Shown: positions 1 through 7,234, counted from the stretch's first letter. The stretch: DNA of 16,621 nt from Rhodospirillales bacterium (GCA_024638585.1 JAHEKA010000007.1:1-16621), one strand, 5' to 3'. The notes: a model not told the origin generated them from the sequence alone. Translations and numbers: made by a program.

Positions 1-335
1 TGTTCTCCAATAATGACGAGTTGTCCAAGCGGTTGACCGAAGCCGGCGAAGCGGTCGGGGAAAAGGTCTGGCGCATGCCTCTCGGCAGCGATTACGACAA
101 GATGATCGATTCCAAGGCGGCAGATGTTCAGAATATCTCGTCGGGCGGCGGCGCCGGTTCCATTACCGCGGCCCAATTCCTGCAGCGCTTCGTCAACAAG
201 GTGCCCTGGGCCCATCTCGATATCGCCGGGGTCACGTGGTCGACCAACGGCTCTGCCACGGCGGAACCGGGGGGCACCGGCTTCGGCGTGCGTCTGCTCG
301 ATCGCCTGGTAGCGGACCACTACGAAACCCGCTAG
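1..335 (+). CDS. pepA: Leucyl aminopeptidase, C-terminal fragment (5' end outside window)
   Basis: This is the last ~110 residues of an M17 cytosolic leucyl aminopeptidase, a two-metal exopeptidase that removes N-terminal residues from peptides. The reading frame is open from base 3 (FSNNDELSKRL...) and ends at TAG 333-335, so it is truncated only by the window edge. The stretch GEKVWRMPLGSDYDKMIDS, then NISSGGGAGSITAAQFLQRF and PWAHLDIAG, matches the conserved C-terminal part of the family, around the metal-site loop and the last core strands. Most catalytic residues lie upstream and cannot be checked. The usual Gly-Arg-x-Ala/Gly wording after the NI motif is here Ser-Ser-Gly-Gly-Gly, a small deviation. 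holC starts 18 bases downstream, a pepA-holC pairing common in proteobacteria, so the two are probably co-transcribed. Confidence 0.93.
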   Translation, partial: FSNNDELSKRLTEAGEAVGEKVWRMPLGSDYDKMIDSKAADVQNISSGGGAGSITAAQFLQRFVNKVPWAHLDIAGVTWSTNGSATAEPGGTGFGVRLLDRLVADHYETR

Positions 336-353
336 ACCTGCGGAGGTGGCGTC

Positions 354-806
354 GTGACGGAGATCGCCTTCTATCACCTCGAACGATCCAACCTCGAAGG
401 CGCGTTGGCCAAGCTTTTGGAAAAGGCTTTGCAGGGCGGCTACAAGGCGGTGGTCAAGGCCGGCTCGACGGAGCGTGTCGAGGCACTGAACGCGGCCCTT
501 TGGACCTATGAACAGGGCGCCTTCCTGCCCCATGGGTCGGCGCGGGACGGCAATGGCCCGGATCAGCCGGTGTGGTTGACCACCGATGACGACAATCCGG
601 CGGGGGCGAACGTTCTGTTCCTGACCGACGGTGCCGAATCCGACATGCTCGAAGACTATGGCCGCTGCCTGGAATTGTTCGACGGGCGTGACGAGGCGGC
701 GCTAGGGGCGGCGCGGGCGCACTGGAAGACCTACAAGGAGGCCGGCCACGACCTGACCTATTGGCGTCAGGACGAACGCGGCGCCTGGCGCAAGCAGGAT
801 CCGTGA
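354..806 (+). CDS. holC: DNA polymerase III chi subunit
   Basis: A 150-residue chi subunit of the DNA polymerase III clamp loader. In E. coli chi binds the C-terminal tail of SSB and links it to the clamp loader via psi. Family-typical features are the start TEIAFYHL, the central GYKAVVKAG, ALWTYEQGAFLPHG, PVWLT, NVLFLTDGA and the C-terminal WKTYKEAGHDLTYWRQDE. Length is normal for alphaproteobacterial HolC. The start is GTG at 354, chosen because a strong ribosome binding site (ggaggtgg, 342-349) sits just upstream and the protein begins exactly at the conserved N-terminus. It lies 18 bases after pepA. No psi partner is visible in the window, as expected, since I know of no recognisable HolD in this class. 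Confidence 0.93.
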   Translation: MTEIAFYHLERSNLEGALAKLLEKALQGGYKAVVKAGSTERVEALNAALWTYEQGAFLPHGSARDGNGPDQPVWLTTDDDNPAGANVLFLTDGAESDMLEDYGRCLELFDGRDEAALGAARAHWKTYKEAGHDLTYWRQDERGAWRKQDP

Positions 807-829
807 GGCTCCAAGACGGTTGAGCCCCG

Positions 830-858
830 AAGAGAGGGCCGATGGCGGCGCCTCTCTT
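830..858 (+). terminator. Possible hairpin terminator after holC
   Basis: An 8-bp perfect stem (aagagagg at 830-837 pairing with cctctctt at 851-858) with a 13-base loop lies 23 bases after the holC stop. There is no real T-run after it, so it is at best a weak intrinsic terminator. Its right arm overlaps the proposed -35 box of ndk. Confidence 0.35.
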
Positions 859-885
859 GCCCTTGGTCGCCGATCCGTTTATAAG
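857..885 (+). promoter_or_regulatory. Probable housekeeping sigma promoter of ndk
   Basis: TTGCCC (857-862) and TATAAG (880-885) are separated by exactly 17 bases, matching the sigma-70 type consensus at 4/6 and 5/6 positions. Predicted transcription start is near 892, giving a short ~28-base leader before the ndk ATG. This suggests ndk can be transcribed independently of pepA-holC. Confidence 0.55.
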
Positions 886-919
886 CGCGGCGCACAACCG
901 TTACGGAGTTCCCGATCCC

Positions 920-1342
920 ATGGCAAGTGAACGCACCCTTTCCATCATCAAACCCGATGCCACCGCCCGCAACCTGACCGGCGAGATCTGCGCCCGCTTC
1001 GAAAAGGCGGGGCTCAGGATCATCGCCCAGAAGCGCCTCAGGCTCAGCCGTGAACAGGCGGAAGCTTTCTATTCGGTCCACAAGGAGCGGCCGTTCTTCG
1101 ACGGTCTGTGCACATTCATGACGTCCGGTCCCGTGGTGGTGCAGGTCCTGGAAGGGGACAACGCGATCGCCCGCAATAGGGAGATCATGGGCGCGACCAA
1201 TCCAGCGGAGGCGGCGGAAGGAACCATCCGCAAGGATTTCGCCGAATCGATCGAGGCCAATTCGGTGCACGGTTCCGATGGACCGGAAACCGCGGCTCAG
1301 GAAATCGCTTTCTTCTTTTCCGATGAGGAAGTCGTCGGCTAA
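920..1342 (+). CDS. ndk: Nucleoside diphosphate kinase
   Basis: A 140-residue NDP kinase, which transfers the gamma phosphate of an NTP to NDPs through a phospho-histidine intermediate and balances nucleotide pools. It opens with ERTLSIIKPDA, contains the nucleotide-binding region RPFFDGLCTFMTSGPVVVQVLEG, and has the active-site histidine at residue 117 in NSVHGSDG. It ends at the standard C-terminus after AQEIAFFF. The frame stays open upstream to 842, but the ATG at 920 gives the exact family length and N-terminus and has ggag at 905-908, so it is preferred. A good promoter lies at 857-885. The gene is convergent with the small cytochrome oxidase subunit gene, only 25 bases away. Confidence 0.98.
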   Translation: MASERTLSIIKPDATARNLTGEICARFEKAGLRIIAQKRLRLSREQAEAFYSVHKERPFFDGLCTFMTSGPVVVQVLEGDNAIARNREIMGATNPAEAAEGTIRKDFAESIEANSVHGSDGPETAAQEIAFFFSDEEVVG

Positions 1343-1367
1343 GGCACGACCGCGCGCCGGAGCAGGC

Positions 1368-1499
1368 CTAAAGCAGGAAGAGCGCCAGCAGGATCAGGGT
1401 GACCACGGTGATGGCGCCAGCGTAAATCATCATCTTTACGAAGTTGCCCCACATCTCCTCGTGGGAATCGAGATCGTCAAGAGGATCGCTATCGGCCAT
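1368..1499 (-). CDS. aa3-type cytochrome c oxidase subunit IV (43 aa)
   Basis: A very short reading frame, read on the minus strand from ATG (1497-1499) to TAG (1368-1370). It encodes 43 residues: an acidic N-terminus (MADSDPLDDLDSHEEMW), then a single membrane helix from about residue 20 to 43 (VKMMIYAGAITVV followed by a Leu-rich stretch). This is the layout of the alphaproteobacterial aa3 oxidase subunit IV family, in which the motif HEEMW/HxxTW before GFxK precedes one TM helix. Subunit IV packs at the periphery of the oxidase; its function is not well defined and it is dispensable for activity in Paracoccus. A strong ribosome binding site (gaggagaa on the minus strand, 1504-1511) precedes the start. 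It lies 93 bases downstream of purN on the same strand, away from any other oxidase genes. Confidence 0.85.
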   Translation of the reverse strand: MADSDPLDDLDSHEEMWGNFVKMMIYAGAITVVTLILLALFLL

Positions 1500-1592
1500 G
1501 GGGTTCTCCTCGTCGTCGTCGGTCCGATATCTCCGCTAATCCAGCTATACCCGCCCGCGGGGCGAAAATAAAGTCTTCTACGCTGCCGCCTG

Positions 1593-2246
1593 TTATCCCG
1601 CGGGCGAGATCAGCGCCGCGTCGCCGGCGCCGTTGGCGCCGCTGATCCGCACCTGGTCCCCTGCCACCGATACCCGCCCGTCGGCAATCAGCCGCAATGC
1701 CAGGGGGTAGATGCGGTGCTCGACTTCAAGGATGCGGGCGGCGAGTGCGGCTTCATCGTCGCCGTCCAGAACCGGCACCGCGCCCTGGACGATGATGGGG
1801 CCCGCGTCCATTTCCGGGCGTACGAAGTGGACCGTGCAGCCGCTGATCCGCGCGCCGGCGGCAAGCGCCTGGGCCTGGGCATCGAGTCCCTTGAAGGACG
1901 GCAGCAGGGCCGGATGGATGTTGATCAGCTTGTCGCGCCAGGATTCGGTGAAGTCAGCCGTCAGCAGGCGCATGAAACCGGCGAGGCACACGAACGCACA
2001 ACCTGCCGCCTTGAGTGCCGTATCCAGGGCCTGGTCGAACGAAGCGCGGTCGGCGAATTCGCGGTGGTCGATGACCTGGGTGGCAACACCGGCCTTCTCT
2101 GCCCGCGCAAGGCCCGCGGCATCCGATCTGTTCGAAATGACCAGGGTGATCTCGGCCGGATAGTCGGGGTCCTGGGCGGCATCCAGCAGCGCCTGCAGGT
2201 TGGTGCCCGAGCCGGAGATCAGCACCCCTGTCTTCAGCCGCGCCAT
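1593..2246 (-). CDS. purN: Phosphoribosylglycinamide formyltransferase
   Basis: PurN, 217 residues, transfers the formyl group of 10-formyl-tetrahydrofolate to GAR, the third step of purine synthesis. The N-terminal GVLISGSGTNLQAL is the phosphate-binding loop. The catalytic residues are in place: Asn109 and His111 in NIHPALLPSFKG (109-120) and Asp147 in EMDAGPIIVQG. These match Asn106, His108 and Asp144 of the E. coli enzyme. The family-typical VEHRIYPLALR lies at 175-185, and the last ~20 residues are a variable Gly/Ala-rich tail. The ATG start overlaps the 3' end of purM by 13 bases, so the two are translationally coupled. This purM-purN order is widespread in proteobacteria. Confidence 0.97.
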   Translation of the reverse strand: MARLKTGVLISGSGTNLQALLDAAQDPDYPAEITLVISNRSDAAGLARAEKAGVATQVIDHREFADRASFDQALDTALKAAGCAFVCLAGFMRLLTADFTESWRDKLINIHPALLPSFKGLDAQAQALAAGARISGCTVHFVRPEMDAGPIIVQGAVPVLDGDDEAALAARILEVEHRIYPLALRLIADGRVSVAGDQVRISGANGAGDAALISPAG

Positions 2247-3298
2247 GCTCTGTCCGTGGCCGAAATGACCGTATCCTGAGGCCCGTCCGGCGCGCGTTCT
2301 ATCGTGCCGATCCGGTAGACCGTTTCACCGGCATCGGTCAGGCGCCGGGTGAGGCCGTCCGCCGCCTCCGCCTCGGCGATCACCGCCATGCCGATGCCGC
2401 AGTTGAACGTGCGGGCGAGTTCCGCCGAATCCAGGCCCCCTTCGTCCGCCAGCCACCGGAAAACCGGCGGCAGGGGCCAGGTCGAAGCGTCAAGCTCGGC
2501 GCGCAGGTTCGATCCCAAGACGCGGGGGATGTTCTCGATCAGACCGCCTCCGGTGATGTGGGCGAGCCCCCTGACGCCGCCCGCGGCGATGGCGGCGAGG
2601 CAGGATTTGACATAGATTCGGGTGGGGGTCAGCAGGGTGTCGCCCAGGCTCCTTTCGGGCGCAAAGGGGGCGGGGGCGTCCCACTCCAGACCCGGATCCG
2701 CTACGATCTTTCGCACCAGGGAAAAGCCGTTTGCGTGCAGGCCCGACGCGGCGATGCCCAGCACCACACAGCCTTCGTGCGTCTCTGCGCCGGTCAGAAC
2801 ATCGGCCCGTTCCACGGCGCCGACGGCGAAACCTGCGAGGTCGAAATCGTCATCCTTATACATGCCTGGCATTTCCGCGGTTTCTCCGCCGATCAAGGCG
2901 CATCCGGCTTGGCCGCAGCCCGCGGCAATGCCCCCGACAACGGCTTCGGCGGACTCCACGTCGAGGGAGCCGGTTGCGAAATAATCCAGGAAAAACAAGG
3001 GTTCGGCACCTTGGACCACGAGATCGTTGACACACATGGCGACGAGATCGATGCCCACGGTGCCAAGCCGGCCTGAATCGATGGCGATCCGCAGCTTGGT
3101 GCCGACCCCGTCGGTGGCGGCGACCAGGATGGGGTCCTCGAAGCCCGCCGCTTTGATGTCGAACAGCCCGCCGAAACCGCCCAGCCCGGTCATCACGCCG
3201 CTGCGCTCCGTCGCCCGGGCCAGTGGACCGATTCGGGCCACCAGATCGTTGCCCGCCTCTATGTCGACACCGGCCTCTTTATACGTCCCGCGCTTAAT
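2234..3298 (-). CDS. purM: Phosphoribosylformylglycinamidine cyclo-ligase (AIR synthetase), ATT start
   Basis: PurM closes the imidazole ring, using ATP to convert FGAM to AIR. Conserved blocks, numbered from the proposed start, are GLGGFGGLFD (about 38-47), DGVGTKLRIA (63-72), GIDLVAMCVNDLV (82-94) and LIGGETAEMPGMY (135-147). The first ATG/GTG/TTG codon in frame is GTG at 3239-3241, but starting there would remove the conserved N-terminal segment TYKEAGVDIEAGNDLV, which the DNA encodes in frame upstream. Between the in-frame TGA upstream and this segment no ATG, GTG or TTG exists. The best candidate is ATT (3296-3298), preceded by a near-perfect gaggagg (3303-3310) with 5-base spacing, giving 354 residues against 345 in E. 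coli. The minimal GTG-start form would be 335 residues. The 3' end overlaps purN by 13 bases. Confidence 0.93.
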   Translation of the reverse strand: MKRGTYKEAGVDIEAGNDLVARIGPLARATERSGVMTGLGGFGGLFDIKAAGFEDPILVAATDGVGTKLRIAIDSGRLGTVGIDLVAMCVNDLVVQGAEPLFFLDYFATGSLDVESAEAVVGGIAAGCGQAGCALIGGETAEMPGMYKDDDFDLAGFAVGAVERADVLTGAETHEGCVVLGIAASGLHANGFSLVRKIVADPGLEWDAPAPFAPERSLGDTLLTPTRIYVKSCLAAIAAGGVRGLAHITGGGLIENIPRVLGSNLRAELDASTWPLPPVFRWLADEGGLDSAELARTFNCGIGMAVIAEAEAADGLTRRLTDAGETVYRIGTIERAPDGPQDTVISATDRAWRG

Positions 3299-3310
3299 GG
3301 GTTCCTCCTC
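3296..3310 (-). promoter_or_regulatory. Ribosome binding site with non-canonical ATT start of purM
   Basis: On the minus strand gaggaggaaccc is followed directly by ATT. The site is among the strongest Shine-Dalgarno matches in the window. A second ATG (3315-3317 on the minus strand) lies upstream in another frame and opens a 7-codon reading frame (MRRGGTH) whose TAA overlaps the ATT, so reinitiation is also conceivable. Confidence 0.6.
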
Positions 3311-3329
3311 GCCTCATACATGGTAGATT

Positions 3330-3364
3330 CCGCCGAAATTACCGCCTCCCGAGCCCGCCGAAAT
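3330..3364. repeat. Direct repeat in the purM / DUF2066 divergent promoter region
   Basis: The decamer CCGCCGAAAT occurs at 3330-3339 and again at 3355-3364, with starts 25 bases apart, inside the 130-base divergent intergenic region. Two identical copies in this short space could be operator half-sites for the purM or DUF2066 operon promoter. No matching known operator is claimed. Confidence 0.45.
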
Positions 3365-3428
3365 CGGTGCGGGGCGGGCCGGGCGAAGCTGTAGGCCGCG
3401 ACTGAGATCCGAATCCGCGGCTAAAATA

Positions 3429-4841
3429 ATGTATCTACGACGGTTTGTAATGGCCCAATCACCCCAAATCGGAAAGCACGCCCGAACGGGATCGCGGAAC
3501 CGCGCGCGGCGCGTCGCCGGAATCGGGGCGTTCGCCTGCCTGCTCGCCGGGTTGTTGGCGGTCTCGGCCGGGGAGGCTCGGGCCCAAGGCGGGACTGATG
3601 TATTCAAGGTATCCGGCGTCGAGGTCGATGCCACGGCCGAAACCGTGGCCAAAGCCCGTGACCGAGCCTTGCCGGAGGGCCAGAGAAAGGCGCTCAATCG
3701 CCTGTTCGACCGCATCATCCTGGCCGCCGACCGGCCGCGGCTCGGCCCGGTGCCATACGCAACGATGACCCAGCTGGTCCGTGATTTCGAGGTCAGAAGC
3801 GAGAAGACATCTTCGGTGCGTTACCTGGCCGTCCTCGACGTCCGCTTCAAGCCCGACTCGGTGCGCGAGCTGTTGCGCAGCCGCAATGTCGGGTTCGCCG
3901 AAACGCGCAGCAGGCCGGTCTTGGTCCTGCCGGTCTACGAGTCCGCCGGGGCCTATTCCCTGTGGGGCACGCCCAACCCGTGGCGGGACGTCTGGGCGGC
4001 TTTGCCTCAGGCCGATGGTTTGGTGCCCCTGCTGCGCCCGCGGGGCGACGTCAACGACGTTGCGATCATCAGCGCCGAACAGGCGGTGCGCGGCGATGCG
4101 CAGCGGATCGCGACGATTGCGCGCCAGTACGGGGCAGCGGAGGCCCTAGTGGTGATTGCGGGTTTCCGCCAGGGTGCCGCCGGCGAGGCGGGTCAGCCCG
4201 GCCAATCCGATTTGCAGGTGACGATGCGGCGGATGGGGGTCGGAACCGCGCCGGCCGTCCGCTCGGAATCCTTCGCGCTACGCCCTGGCGAAGACGAAAA
4301 CGCGGCGCTGACCCGGGCCGCCGGTGCGATCGCCAGCCAGATCCAGGAGGAATGGAAGCGAAACAACCGGCTGCAATTCGGTGCCAGCAGCGAGCTGACC
4401 GCGACGGTGCCGATCTCGTCCCTCTCCGACTGGCTGGGGATCAAACGGCGCCTCGGCGACGTCGCCTTCATTCGCGAGAGCGATCTGCTGTATCTTTCCC
4501 GTAACGAGGCATGGCTGCGGATCCGGTATCTCGGCAATGAGGAGCAGTTGACCCTGGCACTGCGTCAAAAAGACATCGCGCTGGAGCGCGGGCCCACATC
4601 CTGGATATTGCGGCGTGCGGGACGGCGTGGCACGCTCGCACCGCGTCCCGGCCCCGCGCCGGCGCCGGTCGGCGGCGGTGCCGAGGTCGCCCCGGTGACG
4701 CCGACGCCGCCATCAATCGGGGGAAGCGGCCGCACCGGCGCGGGTCGCCCGACAGCGCCGCCGCCGGGCGCCGTCGGAAATCCGGCCCCGGGACCGGCCC
4801 CCTCCATTCCCCCACCGCCCAATGCCTCCGGCCTCCCATGA
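3429..4841 (+). CDS. DUF2066 family exported protein
   Basis: A 470-residue protein of the DUF2066 family, whose biochemical function is unknown. The N-terminus is a signal peptide: an Arg-rich n-region (SRNRARR), a hydrophobic core (GAFACLLAGLLAVSA) and a likely cleavage after GEARA-Q. The mature protein opens with DVFKVSGVEVDATAETVAKARDRA, then LNRLFDRI, and YLAVLDVRFKPDSVRELL at about 135-150, which I recognise as the DUF2066 core. The last ~80 residues are Pro/Gly/Ala-rich and look disordered. Start is uncertain: ATG 3429 gives the longest frame, while ATG 3450 (MAQSPQ...) gives a more usual signal peptide; neither has a clear ribosome binding site. If TAAAAT at 3422-3427 is a -10 box, 3450 must be used. 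Its stop overlaps the next start in ATGA. It probably acts in the periplasm. Confidence 0.85.
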   Translation: MYLRRFVMAQSPQIGKHARTGSRNRARRVAGIGAFACLLAGLLAVSAGEARAQGGTDVFKVSGVEVDATAETVAKARDRALPEGQRKALNRLFDRIILAADRPRLGPVPYATMTQLVRDFEVRSEKTSSVRYLAVLDVRFKPDSVRELLRSRNVGFAETRSRPVLVLPVYESAGAYSLWGTPNPWRDVWAALPQADGLVPLLRPRGDVNDVAIISAEQAVRGDAQRIATIARQYGAAEALVVIAGFRQGAAGEAGQPGQSDLQVTMRRMGVGTAPAVRSESFALRPGEDENAALTRAAGAIASQIQEEWKRNNRLQFGASSELTATVPISSLSDWLGIKRRLGDVAFIRESDLLYLSRNEAWLRIRYLGNEEQLTLALRQKDIALERGPTSWILRRAGRRGTLAPRPGPAPAPVGGGAEVAPVTPTPPSIGGSGRTGAGRPTAPPPGAVGNPAPGPAPSIPPPPNASGLP

Positions 4842-5386
4842 ACCTGCCGAATTTGATCTCCCTGGCCCGCCTCTTGCTGGTGCCCGTGGTGGTGTGGGCC
4901 ATCCTCGACGATGAGATGGGATTGGCGTTCTGGCTTTTCGTCAGCGCCGGCATCTCCGATGCGGTGGATGGGTTCCTGGCGCGGCGGCTGTCGTGCATAT
5001 CGGTTGTGGGGGAATATCTCGACCCGCTGGCGGACAAGGCGCTCCTGATGAGCATCTACGTCACGCTGGGGACCGAGGGTTATCTGCCCAATTGGATCGT
5101 CATCCTGGTGGTGTCCCGGGACGTCCTCATCATCGGCGGCGCGATGCTGTATCACCTGCTCACCCAGAACCTGAAGATGGAGCCTTTATATATCAGCAAG
5201 ATCAATACCTTGGCGCAGATCCTGTTGGCTGGATTGGTGCTGGGCGCGCACGCATTGGACATTGAGGCGGACATCGCCATCATCCTCGGTGTGTACCTCG
5301 TTGCCGCCACCACCGTGGCGTCCGGTGGTGGCTACATCGTCGCCTGGGCCGCCAAGGCCGCATCGCTGGAGGGCCGCTCCTCATGA
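4838..5386 (+). CDS. CDP-alcohol phosphatidyltransferase, probably CRLS1-type cardiolipin synthase
   Basis: A 182-residue integral membrane enzyme of the CDP-alcohol phosphatidyltransferase family. The full catalytic signature D-x2-D-G-x2-A-R-x8-G-x3-D-x3-D is present: Asp41, Asp44, Gly45, Ala48, Arg49, Gly58, Asp62 and Asp66. The start NLPNLISLARLLLVP is typical of both PgsA and cardiolipin synthases. After the signature, LVVSRDVLIIGG and the later MEPLYISKINTLAQILL resemble the mitochondrial/actinobacterial cardiolipin synthase type (SRDVMLI... and PTFISKVNT in CRLS1) more than the REIL motif usual in PgsA. I therefore favour CDP-DAG-dependent cardiolipin synthesis from phosphatidylglycerol, with PgsA as the alternative. 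About five to six membrane helices are visible. It overlaps its neighbours by 4 bases on both sides (ATGA), indicating translational coupling. Confidence 0.85.
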   Translation: MNLPNLISLARLLLVPVVVWAILDDEMGLAFWLFVSAGISDAVDGFLARRLSCISVVGEYLDPLADKALLMSIYVTLGTEGYLPNWIVILVVSRDVLIIGGAMLYHLLTQNLKMEPLYISKINTLAQILLAGLVLGAHALDIEADIAIILGVYLVAATTVASGGGYIVAWAAKAASLEGRSS

Positions 5387-6537
5387 CGCCGACCCGTCAA
5401 GCGCTGTTCTGGGTATTGGGCCTGGTCGTTTTCGGCCTGGCGATCCGGGTTTTCAGTCCGGTGCTGCTGCCCTTCGTGGCAGGCTTCGCCATCGCCTATT
5501 TCTTCGATCCGGCGGTCGACAAGCTGGGCACCATGCGGCTCAACCGGACCTGGGCGACCAGCCTGGTGCTGCTCCTTTTCTTCCTGTTCTTCGTCCTGGC
5601 CGTGTTCCTGCTGGTCCCGGTCCTGGAGCGACAGCTTGCCGAGTTCTCCGCCAAGCTGCCTAAGCTGCTGGAGGCGGCTCAGACCCGGCTGACGGCGGTC
5701 ATCGCCCGCCTCAGCGCCGAACTGTCGCCGGAGGATCTCGAGCGGATCAAATCGGCTGCCGGGGGGTTCGCGGGGGATGCGTTCAAGTTCGTGGGCCGGA
5801 TGCTCGGCAATCTGTGGAGCGGCGGCCTTGCCTTCTTCAACCTGCTGTCACTGGTGTTCATCACGCCGATCGTGGCTTTCTACATTCTCCGGGATTGGCC
5901 CCAGATCCTGAAGACCGTGGATTCCTGGCTGCCCCGGGATCATGCCCCCACCATCCGTGCGCTGGTTCTGGAAGCCGATGAGATGGTGTCGGGATTCGTG
6001 CGCGGCATGGGGGCGGTGTGTTTCATCCTGGCGGTACTTTACGGCCTGGCGCTGTCCCTGATCGGGCTCGATTTCGGTTTGGTGATCGGCATCGGCGCGG
6101 GGCTGGTTTCCTTCGTGCCGTTTGTCGGCGCCATCGCCGGCTTTATCGCGGCGGTGGGGATGGCCCTGTTCCAGTATTCCGAATGGGGGCCGATCGCCAT
6201 GGTGGCGGCCGTCTTCGTGGCCGGCCAGGTGTTGGAGGGGAATTTCCTGACGCCGACCCTGGTCGGCGGCCGCATCCGCCTTCACCCGGTTTGGATCATG
6301 TTCGCCCTATTGGCCGGCGGCACCATTGCCGGGTTCGTGGGCGTCCTCCTCTCGGTGCCCGTGGCCGCGGTGGTGGGTGTCTTGGTCCGTTTCCTTGCCA
6401 AGCAGTATGTCGACAGCAGCATCTATCAGGGGCGGGGGCCACCGGCGCCGGCCCTGGACAACCCCGGGCCCGAGGCCCCGCCGCCGGATGGCGCGCGCTC
6501 GGAAAAATCGGACCGTGACGGCGCGCCGAACGACTAA
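5383..6537 (+). CDS. AI-2E family transporter (PerM-like membrane protein)
   Basis: A 384-residue polytopic membrane protein of the AI-2E/PerM (UPF0118) family. Members include TqsA, which affects autoinducer-2 export in E. coli, and Na+/H+ antiporter-like proteins; the substrate of most members is unknown. The topology fits: hydrophobic segments near residues 6-24, 27-42 and 58-80, a hydrophilic region with helical repeats at about 80-150 (AKLPKLLEAAQTRL), then clustered helices from about 155 to 345. Family motifs include FITPIVAFYILRDW, GFVRGMGAVCFILAVLYG, GLVSFVPFVGAIAGF and the GNFLTPTLVGGRIRLHPVWI segment. The C-terminal ~35 residues are a charged, Pro-rich tail. The ATG overlaps the previous stop (ATGA) and its 3' end overlaps hdaA, placing it in the middle of the operon. 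Confidence 0.92.
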   Translation: MTPTRQALFWVLGLVVFGLAIRVFSPVLLPFVAGFAIAYFFDPAVDKLGTMRLNRTWATSLVLLLFFLFFVLAVFLLVPVLERQLAEFSAKLPKLLEAAQTRLTAVIARLSAELSPEDLERIKSAAGGFAGDAFKFVGRMLGNLWSGGLAFFNLLSLVFITPIVAFYILRDWPQILKTVDSWLPRDHAPTIRALVLEADEMVSGFVRGMGAVCFILAVLYGLALSLIGLDFGLVIGIGAGLVSFVPFVGAIAGFIAAVGMALFQYSEWGPIAMVAAVFVAGQVLEGNFLTPTLVGGRIRLHPVWIMFALLAGGTIAGFVGVLLSVPVAAVVGVLVRFLAKQYVDSSIYQGRGPPAPALDNPGPEAPPPDGARSEKSDRDGAPND

Positions 6538-7234
6538 CCCCACCGATGGGCATGAGGTCGGGGAGGGCCAGCTTCCGCTTCCCCTGCCGCTGAGGCCGAG
6601 CCTGGGCGGCGACGATTTTCTGGTGGCGCCCTGCAACGAGGCGGCGGTGCGCTGGATCGACCGCTGGCCCGAATGGGACACGCCGGCCCTGGCGGTCGCC
6701 GGCCCGGCGGGATCGGGCAAGACCCACCTGGCATCGGTCTGGGCCGCGGTCAGTGGCGCCCGGTTCATTGATGCATCCGAACTGGGGCGGCCGGAAGGGG
6801 GGCTGGTGCTGGGCACCGATCCAATGATCCTCGACGATGCCGAACGGCTGGCGGGGACCGAAGGGCAAGAACAGGCCCTGTTCCACCTGCTCAACACCCT
6901 GCATGGGCTCAAGGGGAGGCTGTTGCTGACCGGGGCCGAGCCGCCGGCGCGCTGGCCCGTGCGCTTGCCCGATCTGCGTTCCCGCCTGGGCGCCATCCCG
7001 GTGGCCGAGATCGGCGTCCCGGACGATGCCCTGATCGCCGCCCTTGTCGTCAAACTGTTTGCCGACCGCCAGCTTCAAGTCGGCGTCGACGCCGTCCGTT
7101 TTCTGACGCGTCGGATGGAGCGCAGCTTCGAAGCCGCCTCCAGGCTGGTCGAAGCGATCGACCGCCGGGCGCTCGCCCAGGGGCGCGCTGTCACCATACC
7201 CTTGATCCGCGAGGTTCTTGCCGAAGGGCATTGA
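6488..7234 (+). CDS. hdaA: HdaA, DnaA-homologous regulator of replication initiation
   Basis: A 248-residue AAA+ protein related to DnaA domain III but lacking the DNA-binding domain IV, as in Hda. In E. coli and Caulobacter it works with the loaded beta clamp to trigger ATP hydrolysis by DnaA and prevent re-initiation. Visible features are a clamp-binding motif QLPLPLPL (28-35), Walker A GPAGSGKT (72-79), Walker B MILDDAERL (113-121), LLLTG (sensor 1 region), PDLRSRLG with candidate arginine finger (161-168), and sensor 2 around MERSFEAASRL (210-220). The start is uncertain: ATG 6488 overlaps the AI-2E gene by 50 bases, GTG 6515 overlaps by 23; neither has a strong ribosome binding site and both keep the clamp motif. 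Translation is probably coupled to the upstream gene. It converges on rnd. Confidence 0.92.
   Translation: MARARKNRTVTARRTTNPTDGHEVGEGQLPLPLPLRPSLGGDDFLVAPCNEAAVRWIDRWPEWDTPALAVAGPAGSGKTHLASVWAAVSGARFIDASELGRPEGGLVLGTDPMILDDAERLAGTEGQEQALFHLLNTLHGLKGRLLLTGAEPPARWPVRLPDLRSRLGAIPVAEIGVPDDALIAALVVKLFADRQLQVGVDAVRFLTRRMERSFEAASRLVEAIDRRALAQGRAVTIPLIREVLAEGH

Noticed and set aside
1552..1564. Hairpin CGCCC-GCG-GGGCG between purN and the oxidase subunit gene as a terminator
   Set aside because: On the minus strand the T-rich run precedes rather than follows the hairpin, so the order is wrong for purN termination; the stem is only 5 bp.
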